Origin: CAVWXT01 sp963759115
GTDB taxonomy: Bacteria > Planctomycetota > Planctomycetia > Pirellulales > Thermoguttaceae
Assembly: GCA_963759115.1 (NCBI GenBank)
Contig: CAVWXT010000005.1
Coordinates: forward strand, 1,922,001 to 1,986,000
Direction: 5' to 3'
DNA length: 64,000 bases
Under the pieces are notes generated by a model. It was not told the origin of the DNA. It was given only the letters and a program-made list of their open reading frames with translations, and did no database searches. Positions 53,810 through 64,000 of this stretch are shown here, piece by piece (positions within the stretch are counted from its first letter, which is position 1; each line of letters starts with the position of its first letter). The translations under genes were made by a program, and so were the position numbers.

Positions 53810-56800
53810 TGAACCCCAGCCCTCGATTCCTGCTGTCTGCGACGGCCTTCTTGGGCGTCGCCGCGTTGTTCTGGCGCCGCCGGCCTCTCCGCCCAGGAGC
53901 CGCCGAAGGACGCCGAGAAAGCCGAGCGATCCATCCTCGAACAGGACATCTACATCCCCTACGAGAAGCTGCGGCAGGTCTTCGAGAAGCACGGCCGCGG
54001 GGTGTTCCTGCCCTACGAGAAGTTCCAGGAGTTGTGGCAGGCGGCCCAGGACAAGACCCGGCCCGCCGCCGAGCCGAAGCCGCCCGTCGGCGCGCTGATT
54101 ACCGAGATCGACAACGAGGCGACCGTCGAGAAGGACGTGGTCCGCGTGAAGGCCAAGGTGAAGATCGAGGTGTTGGCCGAGGGCTGGAACGAGATCCCGC
54201 TGCGGCTGGCCGACGCCGCCATCACCGGCGCCACGCTGGACGGCAAGCCCGCGCGGATCGTCGGCGCGCCCGGCCAGGACTACCGGCTGCTGGTCGAGAA
54301 GAAGGGCAAGCAGCCCGAGCAGATCGAGTTGGCCTTGGAGTATGCCAAGGCGATCACGCGGACGCCCGGGCCAGAACAGCGTGTCGTTCCAGGCCCCGCA
54401 GGCGCCGGTGAGCCGCTGGCGGGTGACGATTCCGCAGGCGGGCGTGAAGGTGAACCTCCATCCGCTGATTGCCGCCACGGAAGTGCCGGCCGAGAAGAAG
54501 CCTGAAGGCGACGCGGCGAAGAAGGCCGACGAGACGGTCGTGCTGGCGTTCGTCGGCGCCGCGCCGACGGTTCGCATCGACTGGACGCCCAAGGCCGAGG
54601 GCGCCACCGGCCTGGCGGCCGTGGCCAGCGTCCAGGCCGAACAGCAGGTCTGGATCAACGAGGGCGTCGACCCGCACGCCGAACCACGCTGACCTACTCG
54701 ATCAGCCGGGCCGAGTTGGCCCAATTGACGATCGACGTGCCGGCCGACCAGAAGGTGGTCAACGTCTTCGACGCCAACGTGCGCCAGTGGTCGGTCGAGC
54801 CGGTCGAAGGCCGGCAGCGGATCACCGCCCAGTTGTTCGAGCCGGCCAAGACCTCGCAGCAGGTGACGGTCGAGTTGGAGAAGTTCGCCGGCGAGAAGGC
54901 CAAGGACACGGTCGACGTGCCGGTGGTCAAGGCCGTGGGCGTGGGCCGCCAGCAGGGCGTGGTGGTGGTCCAGGTGGCCGAAAGCCTGCGGGCCGAGGCC
55001 GCCAAGACCAGCGGCCTGTTGCAGGTCGACGCCGGCGAGCTGCCCGGCCGCGCTGCGACCGGGCAAATGGGCGTTCTCCTACCGCTACGCCACGGTCCCC
55101 TATCGAGTTGGCGCTCGAGCATCGAGAAGGTGCAGCCGCAGATCACCGTCGATTCGCTGGTCGAGGCCGTATCTCGAGCCCGAGCGGCTGACGTTGGACC
55201 TGACGGCGATCTACACGATCGAGAAGGCGGGCGTGTTCCGCCTGGAGCTCGACGTCCCGGCCGGCTACGACGTGCAGCAGGTCCGCGGCGCGGCAGTCGC
55301 CGGCGCGACGCCCGTCCAGGTCGATACGCCATCATCTCGAAGGCGACGAAGAAGACGCGGCTGGTGGTGAACCTGTCGCGCAAGGCCATCGGCCGGGTCG
55401 GCCCTGGCCGTGCAGTTGCAGAAGGACCTGCACCAGCCCGAGCTGCTCGACGCCGACCGGCAAGGCGGCCGACATCGCGCTGCCGCTTCCGCTGGTGGCG
55501 CCGGGCACGGTCGAGCGGGCCACCGGACGGCTGGTGATCTACGCCCCCGAGAGCCTGCGGGTCAACCCCGGCAAGACGGCCGGCCTGCGGAGCATCTCGT
55601 TCAAGGAGGCGTTCGAGGGCATGCAGTCGGCCCGCGCCGCAGAAGCCCGGCCGACCTGCGGCCCGTGCTGGCCTTCGCCTACACCCAGGAGCCGGTCGAG
55701 CTGACGCTGGCCGCCGAGCGCCGCAAGCCGCAGGTCACGGTCCGGCAACTGCTGGTGGCCCGGGTCGAGGAGGGCGTGGTCAAGTACGACTTCACCTTCT
55801 TCTACAACGTGCTCTACAGCGGCGTGAAGTCGCTGCGGATCGACGTGCCGGCCGAAGTGGCCGACGGGCTGCGCGTCGCCACGCCCGGCGTGCACGAGAA
55901 GACGATCGATCCGCCGCCCGCCGACCTGGCCAAGGACGGACGTCGCCTGGAGCCTGACCGGCGAGTCGGAGCTGATGGGCGACGGCAAGATCGAGCTGCA
56001 ACTGGGAGAAGAAGATCGAGAAGCTCGACATCGGCAAGACCGTCGAGCTCGCCGTGCCGTATCTGAAGCCGCAGGGACGTCGACCGGGCCTGGGGCCAGA
56101 TCGTGCTGGTCAAGTCGGAAACGATCGACGTCCACGAGTCGGGCGAGCCGAAGTCGCTGCGGCCCATCGACCCGCAGCACGACCTGATGAGCCCCGGTGG
56201 CCTCGGCCGCCCGGGCCTTCGAGTTCCACGACGACTGGACGCTCGACGATCGCCGCCACGCGCTACCAGTTGGAGGAGGTCAAGCGGACGAGCATCGAGC
56301 GGGCGGTGGTGCGGATGGTGGTCACGCCGGCCGACGAGCATCTCGGTGCAGGCGTTGTACCGCATGCGCAGCGCCCGGCAGCGGCTGGCGGTCGAACTGC
56401 CCGACGGGGCCGCGTTCGACACCCAGCCGCTGCGGATCAACGGCCGGCCGGTGACGCTGGAAAAGGGCGAGCAGAACGAGTACTTCGTGCCGCTGGCGGC
56501 CGCCAACGCCGACAAGCCGTTTGTGCTGGAGCTTCGCTACACGCTCCCGGCGACGGCAGCCGGCTCGACTCTGCCGGCGTTTCCCGAGGAGCCGGCCGTC
56601 GTCAAGGCCTACCTCTGCGTCTATCTGCCCGAGACGCGGACGCTGCTGGGCGTGCGCGGCCCGTGGACCGAGGAGTTTTCCTGGTCGTGCGATTCGTCGC
56701 TGCGGTGGCAACCGTCGCCGACGCCGATGCCCGAGCACCTGGTCGACTGGGTCCGCGAAGGCGTGAATCTGTCCGAGCGGTCCGGCCGAGGATTTCCCGA

Positions 56801-57154
56801 CCGACGGCCGGCTCTACGTCTATTCGACGCTTCGGCCGGCCGCGCGGCCCGGGCGGCTCGCTGGAAATGACCACGATCGACGACCGCGTGGCTCAACGGG
56901 CTGGTGTTCGGCGTCACGGTGCTGTTGGGGCTGTTGCTGTTGCCGGCCCGGCTGCCCGCCCGCGCGTTGGTGGTCGGCGCGGCGGTCATCGCCTTGGTGC
57001 TGGCCGGCGTGTTCCTGCCGACCTTCTCGATGCAGATCTCAACGGCGTGCTGGCCTCGGCGGTCTTCGTCGTGGCGGTGATGTGGAGCGTGGCGTCGTGG
57101 CGCGCTCGCCGGCGAGTGCCGCGGACGGCCGCCGGCGACAGCCAGCGGCCGTGA
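53810..57154 (+). CDS. Giant exported protein A, first of three paralogues (many frame breaks)
   Basis: About 1,100 residues after correcting a dozen or more single-base breaks. The ATG at 53810 gives a signal peptide (MNPSPRFLLSATAFLGVAAL). Then comes the shared motif DIYIPYEKLRQVFEKHGRGV, FLPYEKFQELWQAAQ. Long beta-rich segments follow (VRVKAKVKIEVLAEGWNEIP, VFRLELDVPAGYDVQQVRGA, YDFTFFYNVLYSGVKSLRID, VGLQ/YFVPLAAANADKPFVL). Near the end are membrane segments (VFGVTVLLGLLLLPARLPAR, LVVGAAVIALVLAGVFLPTF, LASAVFVVAVMWSVASW) and an Arg-rich tail. No enzyme motif. It is probably anchored in the inner membrane with a huge periplasmic domain. Confidence 0.72.
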
Positions 57155-57272
57155 GCACGGCGTCGATCTGTCGCAGTACCAGCCCGACTCCGCCACCTGC
57201 CGGAGCCGCCCGCTCCGCCGCCTTCGCCGAGCGAGCCGGCCAAGCCGGAGGCGCAGGAAGGAGGGCCGACCC

Positions 57273-60200
57273 ATGCGTAGGAAACATTCATCATTGAAAA
57301 ATGCCCAATTGCACGATCATCGTGCGAATTGCACGATCGCGACGCTCTGCGTCGTCACGACCGATCGCGATTGTCGCAATTTGCGATTCATGCAATTTGC
57401 AATCTGCATCGCGTCTCTAGTCGGTCACTGGTCTGCCTCGCCGTCTTCGCCGCTACGTCGGTGCTTTGGCCGCCGAGGCATCGGCCCCGCCGCGCGAGCG
57501 CCCCGCGGGAAATCTACGTGCCCTTCTCCGACCTGCACGTCCTGCTGGAGCAGCAGCCGAAGCGGGTGCTGCTGAGCCGCGAGGAATACGACGACCTGGT
57601 GAAGAAGGCCAAGAAGTCGCCCGAGACCCACGCCCCGCAGCCGGCCGCTGATCGTCGCGGCCGACTACGCCGTCACGGCCGCGGCAGCAGCGGGCCGAAA
57701 TCCAAGGCACGCTGACCATCGACGTGCTCGAAGACGGCCTGCACGCCCTGCCGCTGGACCTCGGCGGCGTGGGCCTGCAAAACGCCACGCTCGACGACCG
57801 CAACGCCGCGATCGGCCGCGACGCCGGCGGCCGGCTCGTGCTGTTCGTCGAAGGCATCGGGCGGCACGAGTTGACGCTGGAAATGGTCGCGCCGCTGGAA
57901 ACGACCGCCGCCCGGCAGGTGCTCAACTTCCGCCTGCCGCGTCCCGCCGCCGCCAAGCTCCGCCTGACCGTCGCCCGGCGACGTGGAAATCAAGGGCGGG
58001 GCCGACGTCGTCAGCCGCGCGGTCGATGAGGCGGCCAAGCTGACGCGCTTCGAGCTGCTGCCCCGCGAAGGCGACACGTCGCTGGTGATGACGCTCAACA
58101 GCCACCTCCAGCGGCAGCAGCGGGCGGTGGTGGCCCGCAGCGTGCTGGTCGACGAAGTCACCCAGGCCTACGAAAAGCTCCACGCCACGGTTTCGCTGGA
58201 GATTCTCTATCGGGCGGTCGATCAGTTCCGCTTCGTCGTGCCCGAAGGGTTCGAGATCACCGAGGTCGACTCGCCGCTGCTGGCCCGCTGGGACGTGCAG
58301 GCAAGAGGGCGGCCGCAAGCTGCTGGGCGTGCAGCTGCGCGAGCAGACCACCGAGACGGTGGTGCTGAAGCATCGCGGCGATCCGCACGCCCGGCCGGCT
58401 CGACGACTGGCACGCCCCGCGGCTGGAGCCGCTGGACGTGGTCGGCAGCGTGGCCGTGTTCGGCCTGCTGGTCGAGGACCGGCTGAAGGCCGAATCGCTG
58501 GCTCGGCGGAAGGGCTGATCCCCATCGACACGTCGGCGCTCGAGCGAGGTGTTGCCGGCCATCTTGCTGGAAGGCGGGCCGGGCGCGCCGGCGCTGCGCG
58601 CGGTGGCGGCCTGGTACGCCCCGCAAAGCGATTTCGGGCTGACCGCACGTTACATCAAGCCGCCGGCCGAGATGGCCGTCACCACCAGCCTGCTGCTGGT
58701 CGCTGGCCGACAAGGGCCAGGAGGTGCTCGGCGGGCTGTCGTTGCTGCCGCAGGTGGAAAAGCGGTTCTCGCTTCGACATCTCCGTGCCCGCCGGCTGGC
58801 AGGTCACCAGCGTGACCGACGGCCGACGGCCAGCCGCTGCCGTTCGAGCGTTACGCCGACGCCCTCCGGGCGACGCGCTCCGCAAGCCGACGCCGCCGGC
58901 CGCATCCGCGTCAGCGTGGCCGCGCGGCATGCCCGTCGGCGAGGAGTTCAAGGTCAACTTCCGCGCCGTGCGCACGCCGCCGGGCTGGCTGGCCGAGTGG
59001 CCAGTGCGAAGCGGTCGAGTTTCCCCGGTTCGCCGTGCTCGGGGCCACGCGCGACGAAGGGGCCATGGCCGTCGACGTCCGCGACGACATGACCGTCCGG
59101 CCCGACAAGCTCGTGCAACTCACGCCGCTGGATGCCGCCGAAAAGCCGAAGTACGGCCTGGCCGACGTGACCACCACGCTGGCCTATCGCTACGAGAGCC
59201 CGAAGTACGCGGCCTCGCTGGTGGTCGAGCGGACCCGGCCGCGGCTGACCGCCCGGACGTTCTCCTTCTTCCGCGTCGAGCCGGACGCGCTTGAGTTGCC
59301 ACTACGAATTGATCTACACGATCGAAGAGGCCCGCACGCAGCGGCTGGCGTTGCTGCTGCCGGAGGACACGCCGGCGTCGCTGTCGATCGCGGCGCTCGA
59401 CGGCGTGAAGCTCAAGGAGTTCACGCCCGAGATCGTCGGCGACCAGCGCCGCTGGAACGTGTTGCTGGCCGAAGCCCAGCGCGGTCGGGTTCGCCTGGCC
59501 GTCGATTTCCAGCAGCCGTTGAACGGGGACTGCTCCGACCGACAACGAGCCCCGCGAACACGGTCGTGAGGCTGCCCTTCCAGCGAGCCCAGGGGTTCGC
59601 CCTGCCGATCGTGGTGGCCGACGGCGTGGCCTATCAGTCGGGCCTGGTGGCCGTCGAGGGCTGCGCGGAGCTGGAGGTGCAGGTCGATACGTCGGCCCGG
59701 CCGGGTCGACGTGGGCGAGCTGGCCGAGGCCGACTATCAGCCCGGCCGCCGGTTGTTGGGGGCGTTCGGCTTCGTCGGCGATCCGCCGGCGGTGAAGATC
59801 GACGTGCTGCGCCATCCCGGCTATCGCATCTACTCCGGCGATCGTCGAGCAGTGCGAGCTCGACACGAACCTTTCGCCCGAGGGCCAGAGCCAGACGCAG
59901 GCGCGGTTCAAGCTGCGCACCAAGGCGGTGTACCTGCAAGTGAAGCTGCCGCCGCAGGCCGAATTGTGGTCGGCCGAGTTGGACGGCGTCGCCGCTGAAG
60001 CCGCAGCGGCAGGGCGACAGCGTGCTGATCGACGTGCCGGCCGGCACGGCCGATGCGGCCCAGACGTTGCAGATCGTCTATGCGGCGCCGGTCGAGGCGG
60101 TGGCGTTGCGCGGCACGGTGCACGTGCCGGCCCCCAAGCTGCTCCTGCGCCGAGCGGGAAGAACGAGCCGGTCGAAGTGCCGCTGGCCGATCTGGTGTGG

Positions 60201-61863
60201 CGGCTGCACTTGCCCAGCGGATATGAGGTCGTCCGAGCCGGCGGCACGGTCGTGACCACGAGATTCAGCGCCCCGTGCCGGCGGCCGTGGAAGTGGCCGG
60301 CATTCTCTACTATTTGACGGGCGGCATGTCGGGGCCGTGGCTCCAAATGCCGGGCGGATGTTCCGCCCGTAGCCCTGCGGCGAAATCGGCCGCGCCCCGC
60401 TCATCAGATGAAGTCGCTAAGTCTGAAGTCGCCGCCGACTTCGCAATGCCTGCGGCCAAATTTAACGCCGTCGACCTGGCCAAGCGGGGCGAAGCCGAAA
60501 AGAAGATCGAAGCGGCGCTCGACGCGCCGACGCAATTGGAGTTCGTCAACACGCCGTTAAGCGACGTGGTCGATTACTTGAAGAAGCGCCACGGGATCGA
60601 AATCCAGCTTGATAAGAGGGCTTTGGACGACGTGGGCATTGGTTCGGATACGCCGATTACGAAGAGCCTGAAGGGCATTTCGCTAAAGTCAGCGCTGCGA
60701 TTGATTCTCAAGGAGCATGGCCTGACGTACGCAGTTTCTGATGAAGTGCTACAGATCACTACCCCGGAAGAAGCCGACGCACGGTTGGAAACCAAGGTAT
60801 ACCCCGTGGCCGATCTTCTCCTGCCGGCGCACTCAACGAACGCGGCAGATGCCGACTTCGACTCGCTGATCAACTTACTCAAGGAGACGATCAAGCCAAC
60901 CACGTGGGACGATGCGGGCGGCGTAGGCTCGATTTCGACCATCGATGGCAACGGCAGTCTCCTGGTCAGCCAAACGCAAGAGGTGCATGAGGATGTCGCC
61001 AATGTGCTGGAAAAACTTCGCACGCTCAACCGGCAACAGGGCAAAGAAGGACAACCGATGTGGAAGCCGCTGTCCGCGGAAGAACGCCGTGCTCGGCGTG
61101 CGGCCGCCGAGGCGAAGGGCACGGGCGCAGGCGGCGGCATGATGGGCGGCATGGGCGGCATGGGCCCCAAGGGAAGGCCTTCCGAGTTGAGAACCGAGAC
61201 ACTGTCCCAAGCGACCGCGGCCCCCGCTCCTTCAGAGCCTGCGAGGACGCGATTGGCTGAATTGGGTGCGGAAAAATCGCCGAAACCGGCTACGCTGGGC
61301 GAGAAATCGGCAGCCGCGGTGCGATCCCTTCCGCCTTCAGAGCGCGGGCCGAAGGGCGGGGAGGCTATCCCCGCGGAGCCGCCGATCGCCTATCCCGATG
61401 CCGAATTGTGGGGGAAGTTGACCGCAGCACGCAAGCGATTGGATTTCGATCGCAGCTTGGCCGGCGTGCGGAGCCTGAAGATCGACGTGGTGCAGGCCCC
61501 GTCCGACACCGACCGGGTGACGACCTTCCGGAGTCTGGGCGTCGAGCCGCTGTTGGTCGTCACCTTGGCCAACCGGTCGCGATTCGACGCCCTGGCCTGG
61601 GGATTGGCCCTGCTGGTGGGATTGGCGGGCCTGGCCATGACCTGTCGGCCGGCGGGCAAGAAGACGTGCTTCGTTTTCAGCGTGGGCCTGCTGGCCACGC
61701 TCGTGCCGCTGGCGACCGAGAGCATCGAGGTCGCGCAGGTGTGCAACATGGTGTTCTATGCGGCTGCGCTGCTGGTGCCGTACTACCTGGTGGTCGGTTT
61801 GGTGCGGTGGTTGTTTGGAGCGTGCTGCCGTGCGTGCGCGAAGAGAACCGCTCGGACTCCGAC
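57273..61863 (+). CDS. Giant exported protein B with STN domain (many frame breaks)
   Basis: The ATG at 57273 follows GAAGGAGG. The motif REIYVPFSDLHVLLEQQPKR, then VLLSREEYDDLVKKAKKS mirrors protein A. Beta-rich segments include VARSVLVDEVTQAYEKLHAT, YEVTEVDSPL-like blocks and RTFSFFRVEPDALSCHYELI. From about 60275 the frame is clean: DAPTQLEFVNTPLSDVVDYL, KKRHGIEIQLDKRALDDVGI, ALRLILKEHGLTYAVSDEVL is a planctomycete STN (secretin/TonB short N-terminal) domain, followed by GMMGGMGGMG and three membrane segments (ALAWGLALLVGLAGLAMTC; FSVGLLATLVPLA; YAAALLVPYYLVVGLVRWLF). No stop separates it from protein C. Confidence 0.7.
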
Positions 61864-64000
61864 CGTCCCGCTAAGTCCGGTAGCTTCCGCGGTGATCCTG
61901 ATGGTTATCTTGTTCGCTGCGACTGTTTGCGCTCAATCACCGGCTACGAAGCCGCAAGCGGCCGCGAACGGGCCGTACGTGATTCAGGTGGTTGAGCCGG
62001 CGGCGCCGGTCAACGTGCCCGAGGATGCGATCATTCTGCCCTACGATCCCGAGTCGACGAACGGCATCAAGGACGCCGACAAGCTGCTGGTGCCCTACGA
62101 CAGGTACGTCGAGCTTTGGAACCGGGCGCACCCGGACAAGAAGATCGAGACGAAGGCCCGCGCCCGCGCCCTATGCGCTGGCCGGGGCGGCGTACAAGAC
62201 GCTGCTGGAAGGCGACGAGTATCTGCTGTTGACCGGCCAGATGGAGATCGACGTTTTCGTCGACGGCTTTGTGCAGGTGCCGCTGGGGCTGGGCGGCGGC
62301 GTGTTGGCCCAGGCCGAACTCGACGGCAAGCCGGCCCGGCTGAGCGTGGCGGCGGCAACCGACGATCCGTTTCCGCCGGAGGCGAAGCAGCAAGCGGCCA
62401 AGCGCCGGCGGTGGACCGGTCGCTCGTGGTGCTGCACGTCTCCGGCAAGGGCCGGCACAAGCTGGAACTGGCCGTGCGGCTGAAGCTCTCGCGGCAAGGC
62501 GGCTGGCGCGTGGCCGAGGGCGTGCTGCCGGCGGCCCCGGCCACCGCGCTGGCGATCATCGTGCCGAAGCCGCAGACCGAGCTCCGCCTGGGCCAAGTCG
62601 CCGACCGCCGCAGCTACGAAACCGAGAAGGCCGGACGAAACGATCCGCACCGCCCTGGGCCCCGGCGGCGCGGTGAGCATCCAGTGGCGGCCGAAGGTGG
62701 CCGAGGGCCAGGTCGACCGCAGCCTGACGGCCGCCTCCGACGCCGTGCTCGACGTGCAGGAGGACGGCCTGCGGCTGGCGTGGCAGCTTGGCCTGGAGTT
62801 CCGCCGCAGCCAGCGGGAGCAGTTCAGCGTGGACCTGCCGGCCGGCTATCTGCTGGAAAAGGTCGAGGGCAACAACGTCCGCGGCTGGGAAATCCGCAAG
62901 ACCGACCGGGGGCAGACCGGTCGAGGTCACGCTGCTTGCAGCCCGCCAAGGACCGCGAGCAGTTCACGCTGCGGCTGTGGCGGGCGGGCACGGTCGGCCA
63001 AGGCCGAGCCTGGCGCAGTTCGACGTGCCGCTGGTCGTCGGTGGCCGACGCCGCGCTGCACAACGGGCAATTGACGATCCGCCGCAGCCCGCTTGCTGGA
63101 ACTGCGGACGCTCGGACCGCTCGGGCGTGACGCGGACCGATCTGCCGGCGGACGCGGCCGAACGCTGGCGGGCGTCGAGGAAAGCCCGCTGGGCATCCGG
63201 CCGTTCGAGGCCTACACGTTTCGCCGCCGTGCCGTTTACGGTGCGGCTGGCGGCCGCGCCGGTGGCCGGCCCGGGTGTCGGCCACGGTGCAGACGGTGCT
63301 GAAGCTGGCCGAGTACGAGCGCAGCCTGGAGAGCCACGTCATGTTCGACGTGCAGGGCCGGCCGGTCTACCAGTTGCGGATGTTCCTGCCCGAGGACTTC
63401 CGGCTCGATCGCGTCTCGGTCCCCGGCGAGTTCCAGTATGCGGTGACGCAGCAGGACAAGCGGCCGCTGCTGACGATCTATCTGGCCGCGGGCCAGCAGG
63501 GCGACGTGCCGGTGCTGCTTCGCGGCAAGCTCGGCCGCGAGGGCGAGCTCAAGGAACTGCCGCTGCCGCGGCTGGACGTGCTGGGCGTGGACCGGCAGCA
63601 AGGCGACGTGGCCGTGCAGGTCGATCCGGCGTTCGACGTCGAAGCCGTCGACTTGACGAACTGCGAGCCGGTGCTGTTGGGCCAGCTGTACGGCTGGCTC
63701 AATCCCGCAGCAGCAGCGGGTCACGCGGCTGGGGCTGCACTACACGCAAGGCGACTACGCCGGCCGCTGCGGCTTGCGCCCCGCAAGCCCGACGTGACCT
63801 GCGACACGATCAGCAACGTCCGCGTGACCGACCGGGCGATCGAAGAGACGATCCTGCTGGACTTCACGATCCAGCAACGCGGGCATCCGCAAGTTGTCGT
63901 TCCTGCTGCCCGCCTGGATGGCCGACAGCCGGATCAGCGTGCCCATGCTGCGGCAGAAGACGGTCGAGCCGGTCGAGCAAGGAAGCCGGCGCGCCGCTGC
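61864..64000 (+). CDS. Giant exported protein C, third paralogue (partial, many frame breaks)
   Basis: It opens with a signal-like segment VASAVILMVILFAATVCAQS and the shared motif AIILPYDPESTNGIKDADKL, then LVPYDRYVELWNRAHPDKKI. Continuing blocks (LLLTGQMEIDVFVDGFVQVP, KGRHKLELAVRLKLSRQGGW, LRLAWQLGLEFRRSQREQFS, YERSLESHVMFDVQGRPVYQ) resemble proteins A and B. The start is uncertain because the frame is continuous with B: possible GTG 61802 or TTG 61811 lie in frame, or a frameshifted GTG near 61830. The gene runs off the window at 64000. Confidence 0.65.

Noticed and set aside
53810..64000. Programmed ribosomal frameshifting or a four-base-decoding tRNA as explanation of the many frame breaks
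   Set aside because: The extra bases vary (G, C, T, A) and match synonymous alternatives with no common slippery motif; merged variants explain them better.
53810..64000. Reading the giant genes as pseudogenes
   Set aside because: Codon usage and protein similarity stay coherent across every break, and breaks respect wobble positions; decay would be random.
1..64000. tRNA, rRNA or CRISPR array
   Set aside because: No cloverleaf with a GTTCGA-type T-loop, no rRNA blocks and no regularly spaced direct repeats were seen by eye.

Overview
The window is GC-rich bacterial DNA that looks like a planctomycete, probably of the Pirellulales type. The signs are a PEP-CTERM-sorted exported protein, a DUF1207 outer-membrane-type protein, a Tat-exported sugar-isomerase-like protein, many secreted proteins of unknown function, very large paralogous secreted/membrane proteins with a planctomycete-style STN domain, and a fused SecDF. 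Many genes carry single-base frame breaks. Almost all of the extra bases fall exactly after a third codon position and are usually the alternative synonymous wobble base. The sequence therefore looks like a metagenomic consensus that merged closely related strains, and most broken frames are probably intact in the living cells.

Layout. 0.0-8.9 kb: secreted proteins, a RelE/HigB-type toxin with HTH antitoxin, argC-argJ, and a secretin-domain protein. 9.0-10.4 kb: a HicAB-type module. 10.4-16.4 kb: a transposase remnant, an enolase-superfamily enzyme coupled to ispH, an NCS2 purine permease, csrA and an MFS transporter. 16.8-22.9 kb: the Tat isomerase-like protein, a VWA (DUF2201-like) fragment, two PEP-CTERM genes (one reduced to its tail next to an ISAzo13-type insertion sequence) and a secreted protein. 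23.1-25.5 kb: ymdB and rny. 26.3-31.5 kb: a mobile and repetitive patch with a large palindrome, an insertion sequence with doubled inverted ends, tilS, and a group IIC intron whose reverse-transcriptase gene is split by a 309-bp element flanked by an exact 11-bp target duplication. 31.5-35.3 kb: secDF-yajC. 35.4-43.8 kb: a beta-helix protein, macro domain, XRE regulator-acyl carrier protein cluster, GNAT acetyltransferase, MNT/HEPN module, DUF167, a PIN plus PD-(D/E)XK-like pair, YggS and a LarA-like protein. 44.0-53.4 kb: a lipoprotein-thioredoxin-propeller fusion, a Panacea/PemK-like pair, a divergent phosphoglycerate kinase, aspartyl-protease-like, DUF1207, polysaccharide-deacetylase and mscL genes. 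53.8-64.0 kb: three consecutive giant paralogues, the last cut by the window edge.

The genes fall into housekeeping sets (arginine and isoprenoid synthesis, RNA decay, protein export, tRNA modification, glycolysis), cell-surface/exported proteins, and an unusually rich set of small toxin-antitoxin-like modules (five or six). The most intriguing parts are the giant tandem paralogues, the nested mobile elements around 29-31 kb, the PIN/PD-(D/E)XK pair, the repeat-derived insertion inside YggS, and the wobble-position pattern of frame breaks. No tRNA, rRNA or CRISPR array was found.
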